A stretch of DNA of 64,000 bases from CAWJMN01 sp963844055 (GTDB taxonomy: Bacteria; Planctomycetota; Planctomycetia; Pirellulales; Pirellulaceae). The notes under the pieces are model-generated. The model worked only from the letters and a program-made list of their open reading frames with translations. It searched no databases and was not told the origin of the DNA. Made by a program: the position numbers and the translations under genes. The stretch covers positions 1,550,001 through 1,614,000 of the forward strand of contig CAWJMN010000002.1 of NCBI GenBank assembly GCA_963844055.1, read 5' to 3'. Positions 33,414 to 42,070 of the stretch are shown here, in pieces; within the stretch, counting starts at the first letter, position 1; each line of letters starts with the position of its first letter.

Positions 33414-34881
33414 TCAAAAGCGCATTCAGACCACTTCTGTCGATACGCCACAATCTCGCTGCCGAGTGGGGCTGGCGCGGGTGGACATTACGCCGCCGAT
33501 TGGGATTTACCATCGGATGTGGGGCGCAGCGATGCATGACCAAGCAGAAGGGGTGCATCGGCCCCTGACCGCGACAGCCTTGCTGCTGGAACCGCTGGAG
33601 CCGACCTCGAACGAGCGGCAAATTGTCATTGCGATTGATCACTGCTTGCTCGACGGGGAGGAAATGCTCCGCCTGCGGCAAGGGATCGCCGATGCCGCCG
33701 GAAGCACGATCGAACAAGTCTCGATCTGCCTTTCGCATACCCATGGTTCGGGCTGGATGTCCCGTTCACGGAGCCATTTGCCGGGGGGAGATTTGATTGG
33801 GCCTTACTTAGATGGCCTGCGCGACAAACTGATCGAAGTGACACGAGCCGCCAAGGCAACCTTGGCGCCAGCGACACTGACGTATGGCATCGGGCGGTGC
33901 AACTTGGCCGCCCATCGCGACTTTTGGGATGAGAAGGCAGAGCGATTTGTGTGCGGGTTCAATCCCGATGGCTTTGCGGATGACACCTTAGTGGTGGTGC
34001 GGATTACTGATGCAGCGGGGGCGACGCGCGGCGTGCTGGTGAACTATGCCTGCCACCCAACGACACTAGCCTGGGATAACCGCGCCATCAGTCCCGACTG
34101 GATTGGGGCGATGCGTGAAACGGTGGAAGGGATCACGGGAGGAATGTGCCTGTTTGTGCAGGGAGCTTCGGGCGAGCTGGGGCCCAAGGAGGGCTTTGTA
34201 GGGGACTGGGCCGTCGCGGATCGCAATGGACGGCAGGTGGGTTATGCCGTGGCGACAACACTGGAGAGCTTGCCACCAGCAACGGGAACCCGTTTTGTGT
34301 ATGCAGGGCCGGTGATCTCGGGGACGTGGATTGGCACCTGGAAGCATGAGCCGCAAACCGAGGTAGCTAATGAAGAGCGACAGGCGTGGCGCTGGAGCCA
34401 GCCGATTGTCGACCTGACCTATCGGGCGGAACTGCCCACGATGGAAGAGACGCTGCAAGAGAAGGAACGGCTGGAAGTACTCAAACAAGCCGCGAAGGCT
34501 GCTGGAGAGACAGATAAAGAGCGTGACTATCATGCTCAGATCGAGCAGATGACGCGTCAGCAGTTTCGCCTTGCCAGTTTGCCGCAGGGGAAAAGCTACC
34601 CGTTGCCAGTAACGATTGGTCAGCTAGGGGATGCGCTGTGGGTGTTTGTGCCGGCCGAGATGTATCAGGTCTTTCAGACGGAACTGCGAAAGCGGTTTGC
34701 GCCACGCCCGATGATTGTGGGAACGCTGACGAACAATTGGCAGCCAGGCTATCTGCCGGACGCCTATTCGTATGGGTATGGGATTTATCAGGATGTGATT
34801 GCTGCGGTCGCGCCGGGAGCACTGGAGACACTGCTGGAAGGAACGACGCGAAAGCTAAGCGCACTACTCGAAGGGAAATGA
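33400..34881 (+). CDS. Neutral/alkaline ceramidase-like hydrolase
   Basis: The 493-residue protein matches the N-terminal catalytic domain of neutral ceramidases: VGLARVDITPPIGI at the start, LSHTHGSGWMS with the zinc-binding His pair, a GVLVNYACHPTTL strand and FVQGASGELGP. Ceramidases release a fatty acid from an amide; many bacterial homologues have unknown substrates and may cleave other N-acyl compounds. No signal peptide is visible, unlike secreted ceramidases, so it may act in the cytoplasm on the imported compound. The start overlaps the transporter gene by 14 bases. The last gene of the cluster. Confidence 0.8.
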   Translation: MNRPDQKRIQTTSVDTPQSRCRVGLARVDITPPIGIYHRMWGAAMHDQAEGVHRPLTATALLLEPLEPTSNERQIVIAIDHCLLDGEEMLRLRQGIADAAGSTIEQVSICLSHTHGSGWMSRSRSHLPGGDLIGPYLDGLRDKLIEVTRAAKATLAPATLTYGIGRCNLAAHRDFWDEKAERFVCGFNPDGFADDTLVVVRITDAAGATRGVLVNYACHPTTLAWDNRAISPDWIGAMRETVEGITGGMCLFVQGASGELGPKEGFVGDWAVADRNGRQVGYAVATTLESLPPATGTRFVYAGPVISGTWIGTWKHEPQTEVANEERQAWRWSQPIVDLTYRAELPTMEETLQEKERLEVLKQAAKAAGETDKERDYHAQIEQMTRQQFRLASLPQGKSYPLPVTIGQLGDALWVFVPAEMYQVFQTELRKRFAPRPMIVGTLTNNWQPGYLPDAYSYGYGIYQDVIAAVAPGALETLLEGTTRKLSALLEGK

Positions 34882-34896
34882 GCCGCGAAGTGCGGG

Positions 34897-37069
34897 CTAC
34901 TTCTTCGCCCCCTTGAGTAGCTCAACCTGTTCGGGAGTGACAGTGATAACGAAGGGCTGGGGCAGTGCCTCTTCCTTGATGGCAAAGTCTGTAACGAGGT
35001 TGGCAGCCTTGTTCCCTTCGGGGTCTCCTGGCAGGTCGGAAACGCGAAGCTGTCCGATAGAACCAGGCGGGACGTGAAAAATGGCTTCGCCATTCTTGTC
35101 GGTGTTGTGGACAATGCTCCAACTATCGCTGGCCGACAACTTCTTGCGGACGGGCAATCCTTCGACGGGAGCACCATCCTTGCCGACCACGCGAACCGTG
35201 ATCGGGAGGCTGGCGAGGAAGCGGAGTTCACCGAGCTTTTGCAATTCTCCCTGCTTGAGGTTGAAAACGGTGTCAATGTTCTTCGCCGTCCATTTGTCAT
35301 CGTAGGGAGAGTCAAACCGCACACGAAGCAGGATGTCCGCAGGGATGTAAATCGGCTGGGCTTCATTTATTGTCAGCCAGTGCACATATTCGAATTGTCG
35401 ATCGGAGCCTTTTTGTGCGGTACGGAACTTTTCGAACCACTCGGGCTGACCCTTGTCGGAATAGACCCAGTCGGGAGAGACGGAAAGGCGGGGGCCTTCA
35501 AAGATTGGCTGAACCAAAAGCTTAGCAGCGGGAAAGAGAGGGAGGTCTCCGATGTCGACCACATGCTTTTCGTTCGGCTTGAGCGCGCAACGGTCACTTT
35601 GAACGGGACAAAATCCTGATCGAACGCCATCAGTCCGTAAAGGTCTTCATTGGGCTTTCGAAGGAGTTCAAACCGACCTTCGGAATCGGTGCGGACAAGT
35701 CTCTGCACGCCGTAGAGTTCTCCGAGGCGACGCACAGCGGGATCGCTTAGCTCGGGATTGGTGGGGGTGTCCTGCAGGGCCTTCCATTCGTCGGAATTGA
35801 GGAGCGCTAGGTTATTGCGTGCCGTCGATTTCCAGCCCATCAAAAAGGCGTTCTTCATCGGCTTGCCGGTCACCCCGTGGAGAATTCGCCCACGATAGGT
35901 GATGGTCGGCGGAAGGCGAAATCGCAGGACCTCGGGGCTGTCGGCCGTCACCGTTAGCGGTAGATAGCTGATCACCCCGCTGTTGGTAAACATTTGCGCC
36001 AGGTACTTCCCTTCGATCAACTTGTAGCCTTTCACGGCGGCCGAGGGATCGAGGGGGACCAAATTCAGTTCCCCTTCATGGGTTTGTTCGCATTGAATTC
36101 GGGCCTGCTGTAACAGGGTTTGGTCTTCCACTTTTCCTCCGTCGGCAGCTTCGAATTGAAAGCGAAATTGCCGCGTCGCTTGCACCATTCGCAGGACGTT
36201 GATACCTGTGTTGGGATAGGAGCCGGCCATTGGAAAGCGAGAATCCGCCGCCGGTGCAGAAACTCGGATGGAGTAACGCGAATTCTGGGGGATGAGCTCA
36301 CCTCGCTGCTTTCCCTCATTGGTGCTGGGCAAATAGAAGGCAAAGAAGCCATCATTGTCAGTCAGTGCTTCGCCGATTGGAAAGCGACCGTTAATCAAGC
36401 CGGCCCCAGGGGTGCGAACGTTCTCACAATGGATCACGGCATCGAAGATCCGCTGGCCCTCGACCTGGGTTACTTGCCCAATGAGGGCGCGGGAGTGTGC
36501 TTCGGACCCCTTGGGGACTAGGGGCATCTGGATGGTGGTGATTTTCTGATCGGGATGAAGCTCGTTGCGTGCTCGGCCGTAATTATCGTGCTGCATGGTG
36601 ACGACGACGCGGACGCTGCCATCGATCATTGAGGGAATGGCAACGCCTCCTTGTTCATCGGTTGTGGAACTCTGGGAGGGGGCCGCTTCGACCTCGGTAA
36701 ACTCGCCAGGCATCAATCGTCGAAAAAACTGGATGGTTACCTTGGCAGAGGGAATCGGAGCGCCGAGGGCATCGACGAGGGAGTGCGTGTACTTGGGGAG
36801 CTGCGCGATGATCTTCTTGCGCGAGAAGCGATTTCCAGATCGGGACTGAGGGCAGCTTGGTCTAGTGCCATGCGGGCAGCACTGCCGATTTCCATCAGTT
36901 CGCTTGTGGCTTCCTCACGGTCTTTGAAAGCATCTGCGCCGAGCTTTTTGATCAGCTGTTCGATCCGGGCATCTTGTGCCTGCCTGCTTTCTGGGCTGCT
37001 TTTTTCTTGGCCGAGGGCTGGACAGCAAGCGCCAACCAGCAGCAGGAACCATGCAAACTTGGAAAACAT
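34897..37069 (-). pseudogene. Secreted carboxypeptidase-regulatory-like protein, broken by two frameshifts
   Basis: Three consecutive frames make one protein of about 724 residues. The first part (37069 to about 36823) has a signal peptide and the helical segment IEQLIKKLGADAFKDREEAT. The second (about 36823 to 35588) has YTHSLVDALGAPIPSAKVTI, then sheet repeats such as TITYRGRILHGVTGKP. The third (about 35588 to 34897) begins LKPNEKHVVDIGD. At each junction one added base restores a smooth reading frame. The repeated (V)xGxVxxxxGxP segments are of the carboxypeptidase-D regulatory type found in surface proteins. Both breaks fall in a GCGCG context, so a consensus error is a serious alternative to true decay. 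Confidence 0.75.
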
Positions 37070-37332
37070 GAAAACACCCTAATTGTCGGAATCCACCACA
37101 CTAGCCCCACCAGAAAGTCTACGGCCTGCTGTTGGTAACTTACAAGTGTCAAACGAGGAGCGTGGGCAAATCGCTCCGGAGAGATGCCGCCATTTTTAAA
37201 GATGCCGGCCGTTCCTATGAAACACCATCGAAAATGTGGGGGATAGAAAAGAGAGGTGAAAAAAGGGAAAATTTTGCCGAGACAGCGGTATCCTTTTGGC
37301 GCGGCCTGCTGCCTGCTTTCCCTTCCCTTTCG

Positions 37333-39048
37333 ATGAATGATCGCTTTATGAACCTAGCTGGCTTCTTTTCCAAGGAGAGCATTCTGGCGGCCCCAGGCTT
37401 CAATCGCTGGAAGGTTCCGCCGGCGTCGATTGCGATCCACCTTTGTATTGGGTCGGTGTATGCGTGGAGTATTTTTAACCCTTCGCTGATTCGTGCTCGG
37501 GGTGTTGTAGCCAGTGCGGCCGATGACTGGACGTTGTCGCAGGTAGTTTGGGTCTTTACGGTAGCGATCGTGTTCTTGGGACTTGCCGCCGCGTTTGCGG
37601 GCAAATGGCTAGAGCGGGTCGGACCACGGACCGTGGGGATTGTGGCCGGCCTGTGCTGGGGTGGCGGTTTGATGCTGGGAGCACTAGGGATTTATCTGCA
37701 CCAGTTGTGGCTGCTGTATGTGGGATATGGATTTATTGGCGGGTGTGGACTGGGGCTGGGGTATGTCTCGCCAGTGAGCACCCTGCTCAAGTGGTTTCCT
37801 GATCGGCGGGGGATGGCGGCAGGAATGGCGATCATGGGTTTTGGCGGAGGGGCGATGCTGGGAGCGCCGGTACAAGAATGGCTGATGCGGTCGTTTTATC
37901 AAGCGCCGGAGTATTTAGGAGCGGCCAATGATGTCAGCCTAACAACAACCGAGGGAAAGCGCTGGGCGACGGTGGGAAGCGAACGTCGCGAAGTGGTTGT
38001 GGTAGGAGCGAGTGAAGTTCAACAGATGCTCGTTCCGGGGAAGGCCGGGGTTTATGTGGTAGGGACCGGACGGAGCGGCATCTTTGAAACGTTTTTGGTC
38101 CTTGGCGTTTCTCACCTGATCATTATTTTGAGTGCCGCGATGTTGTATCGCCTTCCTGCGCCAGGCTGGGTGCCGGACGGCTGGACGCCCCCATCCGAAA
38201 CAGCGGTGGCAGGACAACTGATTAGCACACACCATGTCGATCCTGATCAGGCACTGAAAACGCCACAGTTTTACCTGCTGTGGATTGTCTTATGCTTCAA
38301 TGTGACCGCAGGCATTGGGGTGCTGGGGGTGGCGAAGACGATGCTGACGGAGATTTTCAGCTCTGCCCTGCCGACGATTGTGACTGGTAGCTTTGCAGCG
38401 ACTTACGTATTGATGACAAGCGTCTCGAACATGGTAGGACGGTTCTTTTGGGCGACGGTGTCTGACAAACTGGGGCGCAAAACGACCTATGCAATCTTTT
38501 TTAGTGCGGGAGTGGTGCTGTATTGTTTGATCCCCTGGATCGCATGGCAGGTTAGCAGTTCGCCGCAGCGTGTTTGGCTGGTGGCGTTTTACGGGGTGAC
38601 GATGCTGATCTTCACGATGTATGGGGGCGGGTTTGCTACGATCCCGGCATACTTGGCCGATCTGTTCGGAACACGATTTGTTGGCGCGATCCATGGAAGG
38701 CTGCTAACAGCCTGGAGCGTGGCGGGCGTGCTGGGCCCATTGGCGATGACAGCACTTCGTGAGAGAGCCGTTCACCATGCCATTGCAGACCTCGTCGGAA
38801 AAATGAGCCCGGAGGCGTTTGAATCGCATTTTGGCGCACCGGTAAGTCAGCTATCGCTACTGATCCAGCAGAAGACCGTGACAATTGCTCGGCTGATGGA
38901 GGTGGCACCGGCAGGAACCGTTGACCCATCCTGTACGCTGTATAATTCCACCATGTTTTTGATGGCGGGTCTGTTGGCGATTGCTTTTGTCGCCAACGCA
39001 ATGGTCAGGCCCGTGGATGAGAAGTATCACCTGCGAGACAATGCCTAA
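37333..39048 (+). CDS. OFA-type MFS transporter with extracytoplasmic or loop insert
   Basis: The 571-residue protein has twelve helices and is like the oxalate/formate antiporter family: IHLCIGSVYAWSIFNPSLIR in helix 1, GFIGGCGLGLGYVSPVSTLLKWFPDRRGMAAG in helices 4-5, and FWATVSDKLGRKT in the second half. After GGGAMLGAPVQEWLM a segment of about 70 residues with alternating charged strands (EGKRWATVGSERREVVVVGA) is inserted before the next helix. Homologues move small carboxylates; the substrate here is unknown. The ATG at 37333 was chosen over 37132 because the first 67 residues of the longer frame are unlike any transporter N-terminus. It diverges from the broken surface-protein gene. Confidence 0.82.
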   Translation: MNDRFMNLAGFFSKESILAAPGFNRWKVPPASIAIHLCIGSVYAWSIFNPSLIRARGVVASAADDWTLSQVVWVFTVAIVFLGLAAAFAGKWLERVGPRTVGIVAGLCWGGGLMLGALGIYLHQLWLLYVGYGFIGGCGLGLGYVSPVSTLLKWFPDRRGMAAGMAIMGFGGGAMLGAPVQEWLMRSFYQAPEYLGAANDVSLTTTEGKRWATVGSERREVVVVGASEVQQMLVPGKAGVYVVGTGRSGIFETFLVLGVSHLIIILSAAMLYRLPAPGWVPDGWTPPSETAVAGQLISTHHVDPDQALKTPQFYLLWIVLCFNVTAGIGVLGVAKTMLTEIFSSALPTIVTGSFAATYVLMTSVSNMVGRFFWATVSDKLGRKTTYAIFFSAGVVLYCLIPWIAWQVSSSPQRVWLVAFYGVTMLIFTMYGGGFATIPAYLADLFGTRFVGAIHGRLLTAWSVAGVLGPLAMTALRERAVHHAIADLVGKMSPEAFESHFGAPVSQLSLLIQQKTVTIARLMEVAPAGTVDPSCTLYNSTMFLMAGLLAIAFVANAMVRPVDEKYHLRDNA

Positions 39049-39100
39049 AGCGGTGCAGTGGCGAATCTGGGTACCCATGGGACTAATGCCATTTTTTATG

Positions 39101-40747
39101 ATGCCAACGAAGCAACGACTTTGCCTAGTGCTTTTGGCGGCATTCCTTGGGGGATGCGGCGGATCGCCGGTTGCTGCGCCGGCCGGCCCCAAGGTGATCC
39201 ACGATGCCAGCGACGATTTTTTTGCAAGTCCGATAGTTCATTTAGAGCTGACCGTAAAACCCAAAGATGAAGAAAAAATCAACGGCGAGCAGCGCCCCTA
39301 CATCCCTTGTACCTTGGTTGAGAAGGATGCTTCGGGCAAAGTCCTGGCGGAGTACAAAAAGGTTGGCATCAAGCTAAAAGGGGCGGCGGGGAGCTTTCAA
39401 GGATTTGGCGACAAGCCTGCGTTGACGGTGCGGCCCGACAAGTTTGCCAGCGGCCAGACGTTTCATGGCCTGACAAAATTTCATCTGAATAACTCGGTTC
39501 AGGATGAGACCTACCTGCAAGAGCAAATTTGCAGCGAGCTGTTTCAAAAGGCGGGCGTTCCTGCCACACGTGTGACGCATGCCCGGGTTTGGCTCAATGG
39601 CCGTGATGTGGGGCTATATGTTGTCAAAGAGGGGTTTGATTCACGATTTTTGGCTCGGCATTTTACAAATCCCAACGGAAACCTGTACGACGGGGGTTTT
39701 TGCACCGACATCGATACGGACCTTGAGAAAGATGCTGGTGACGGTCCTGATGACTTTCGTGACCTGATTGCGCTGCGTGAGGCGTGTGGAATGGAAGATC
39801 CGGCCAAGCGCTGGCAGCGGCTGGAGCAACTGGTTGATATCGACCCATTTTTGAGCTTTGTGGCGATGGAGCTGATGACCCAGCATTGGGATGGTTATTC
39901 GCAAAGCAAGAACAACTATCGGCTGTACTTTGATCCAACAACTGGCAAAGCCCATTTCCTGCCGCATGGAATGGATCAAATGTTTGGCGACCCCGGGGCA
40001 TCGATTGTGGAAATTCCTGGCGCGATGATTGCTAATGCGGTGATGGGCAATCCTGCTTGGCGTGAGCGATTTCAAGCCCGGGTCAATGGACTGTTGCCTT
40101 TGTTTTCGCCACCCGACAAATTGAACGCGCGCGTCGATGCCTTGTTTGAAAAGCTGCGCCCAACGCTCGTTGCTATGGGAGAAGATTTCGCCCAGGAACG
40201 GGCCGAGCGGGTGCGAGAACTGAAGGAGCGGATTGTCGCTCGTGCCCAGTCGCTTGAAGCACAGAAGACATTCCCACCCCCTGAACCACCGCCGGAACGA
40301 GGTCCGCTTGCCTTTGATGAAAATGGGCAGGCAGAGCTTGGGGATTGGCGTACGGCAGCCGAAGTGGAAGATGCGATCCTGGAAGAGGTCGGCGGCGAAA
40401 ATGATGCGCCGCTACTTTGTATTACTGGGGGACCTAGCGGCCACTGCATTGCCTCTTGGCGAACGAATGTCATCCTGCCCCAGGGAAGGTATCGCTTTGT
40501 GGCTCGGGCTCAGGCAACGGCGATTGAACCGCTGGAAGGTGATGACCGGGGGCTGGGGGCTGGCTTGCGTCTGTCGGGAACAATGCGGCAGAACCACCTG
40601 GAACAGACCGCTGACTGGACCGATCTGGCGTTTGAGTTTGTCGTTGACGAAGAGGTCCGAGAGGTCGAACTGGTGGCGGAACTGCGGGCGAAATCGGGCA
40701 CGGTACGTTTTGATCGGGGCTCGATGAAAATCGTACGTGTGCCTTAG
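39101..40747 (+). CDS. CotH kinase-like lipoprotein
   Basis: The 548-residue protein begins with a lipoprotein signal (LGGC lipobox, Cys19). The body has the CotH family pattern: KVGIKLKGAAGSFQGFGDK, LTKFHLNNSVQDETYLQEQI, GLYVVKEGFDSRFLARHF, then NNYRLYFDPTTGKAHFLPHGMDQMFG, which corresponds to the metal-binding and catalytic region of these atypical protein kinases. About 170 C-terminal residues form a separate sheet domain (CIASWRTNVILPQGRYRFVARA). It would sit on the membrane facing outward and may phosphorylate surface proteins. The start is uncertain; 39041 and 39077 are in-frame alternatives. It follows the OFA transporter by 52 bases. Confidence 0.78.
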   Translation: MPTKQRLCLVLLAAFLGGCGGSPVAAPAGPKVIHDASDDFFASPIVHLELTVKPKDEEKINGEQRPYIPCTLVEKDASGKVLAEYKKVGIKLKGAAGSFQGFGDKPALTVRPDKFASGQTFHGLTKFHLNNSVQDETYLQEQICSELFQKAGVPATRVTHARVWLNGRDVGLYVVKEGFDSRFLARHFTNPNGNLYDGGFCTDIDTDLEKDAGDGPDDFRDLIALREACGMEDPAKRWQRLEQLVDIDPFLSFVAMELMTQHWDGYSQSKNNYRLYFDPTTGKAHFLPHGMDQMFGDPGASIVEIPGAMIANAVMGNPAWRERFQARVNGLLPLFSPPDKLNARVDALFEKLRPTLVAMGEDFAQERAERVRELKERIVARAQSLEAQKTFPPPEPPPERGPLAFDENGQAELGDWRTAAEVEDAILEEVGGENDAPLLCITGGPSGHCIASWRTNVILPQGRYRFVARAQATAIEPLEGDDRGLGAGLRLSGTMRQNHLEQTADWTDLAFEFVVDEEVREVELVAELRAKSGTVRFDRGSMKIVRVP

Positions 40748-40763
40748 ACTTCGAAGGAGTCCA

Positions 40764-41738
40764 TCACTTCTTGGGACGTTTGAGAATGAGGCGAATGTCT
40801 GTCGGCGAGGTGTTGGGGGGTAGCGGTGGAATGTAGATGCTGACCAGTTCCCAGCCCTCGTCACCAAGGTCCGACAGCTTCTTCTGGAATTCCTCGGTGT
40901 CAAAAGTTTGGTTTAGAGGAATGTCGAGGATTTTGTATTCCCACTTTCCACTGGTGGTGCCGTTACTTGTGGAACTGCCGGGCGTCTTTTCAGGCGGAGT
41001 CTGGCCCGCGGGAGGACCTCGATCCTCGGGGGCATTACCCTCCATCCACTTGTACTCATAGATGGTGTTGAATTCCGACGAGTTCCCAATGAGGCCACCG
41101 ACTCGGAATGACATCTGATCGGGATGTTCCTTCACATTGGTCGGATTCTTACGAGCAGGTACGACGACGAATGATACTTGCGTGTAGGTGGCTGGGGCGA
41201 ATTTGGAGCCCCCTTGGGCAGGATCGCGCGGGTCGAGCCCTCCCTTCTCTCCTTTTTCGGTTCGCGTATCCGCCCCGACGTGATAGACGGCCGCATCCTT
41301 GGGCTTGGGAGGCAAGAACCCTGCATTGATCCGGCCGCCAATGTAGAAGCCAGCCCCGGCGTCAAACGTCGGTCGTTCCAGCTTTAGCTCGAACTTCATG
41401 GGGAACTTTTCGCCGGGCACCAGAATCTGTGGAGGAGCCGTCCAGGACCACTCTTGCAGTTCTTCGGTGTGGGCGATCTGGGGGTTGTTACCGTTGAGCA
41501 CTTTCGCCACCGCAGTCAGCTTACTGCCCTCGAATGTCAGCTTGGCCGGGTACAGCCTGTGAACTTTCTCCTTGGGAGTTTCTACCCGAACGGCCTCGAC
41601 AAATTTCCAGTAGCCGGGCGACTCTTTCGGCTGGGCGGAAACAGGGGTTGCAACCAAACCGGCAATTAAGGCGCAGGCCATTCCCAGCGCTTGGCAAACG
41701 AGATTCCACCCAGGGCTCTTCATGGGTCTATCATCCAT
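40764..41738 (-). CDS. Secreted protein with C-terminal DUF4177-like domain
   Basis: The 324-residue protein has a signal peptide (about 1-36, ending PVSAQ). A sandwich-like region spans about 40-225 (AKLTFEGSKLTAVAKVLNG, EKFPMKFELKLERP, FYIGGRINAGF), a Pro/Thr/Ser linker about 232-258, and then a small DUF4177-type domain: KWEYKILDIPLN, FQKKLSDLGDEGWELVSIYI. The ATG at 41738 is fixed by AAGGAG 7 bases upstream. It converges with the CotH gene, 16 bases between stops. The function is unknown. Confidence 0.72.
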   Translation of the reverse strand: MDDRPMKSPGWNLVCQALGMACALIAGLVATPVSAQPKESPGYWKFVEAVRVETPKEKVHRLYPAKLTFEGSKLTAVAKVLNGNNPQIAHTEELQEWSWTAPPQILVPGEKFPMKFELKLERPTFDAGAGFYIGGRINAGFLPPKPKDAAVYHVGADTRTEKGEKGGLDPRDPAQGGSKFAPATYTQVSFVVVPARKNPTNVKEHPDQMSFRVGGLIGNSSEFNTIYEYKWMEGNAPEDRGPPAGQTPPEKTPGSSTSNGTTSGKWEYKILDIPLNQTFDTEEFQKKLSDLGDEGWELVSIYIPPLPPNTSPTDIRLILKRPKK

Positions 41739-42070
41739 CGCGCAATCTCCTTACGAGGTGAAAGGGCCCTATTGCAGCAGCGGTGCGAGGTGATGGTGGG
41801 GCTAATAGGCATCACATTCCCTTCCCGAAATCGACGAACTGCGGAAAAGGATCTGCAAGCCTTTATTTTACCACTGCGAATTGTGCAAAGGAATCAAGAG
41901 GAGATAGCGGTGGCTTTTAGGCATTGCGCACATTGAAGACAGGCAAAGTCCGTTGCCGCAGTCCTGACCGAAATAGTGAATCCGTGAATAGGATTGTTCA
42001 ATGGGGAAACGAAAAAGGCCTGGAATCGAAATTCCAGGCCTCAAGGATTTTTAAACCAATGGTAGGTGAA
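41739..42070. other. Intergenic region with a strong terminator
   Basis: This 332-base gap holds the promoter side of the DUF4177-tailed gene and, at its right end, the terminator of the giant surface-protein gene. Nothing else was seen. Confidence 0.55.
42011..42046 (-). terminator. Intrinsic terminator of the giant surface-protein gene
   Basis: AGGCCTGGAAT and ATTCCAGGCCT pair perfectly over 11 bases with a CGAA loop. In the minus direction the stem is followed by a U-run; T's also follow on the + strand, so it may work both ways. It begins about 30 bases after the stop at 42071. Confidence 0.88.

Noticed and set aside
37132..37332. 67-residue N-terminal extension of the OFA transporter
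   Set aside because: The residues are charged and unlike any transporter N-terminus; the ATG at 37333 is followed closely by the first helix.
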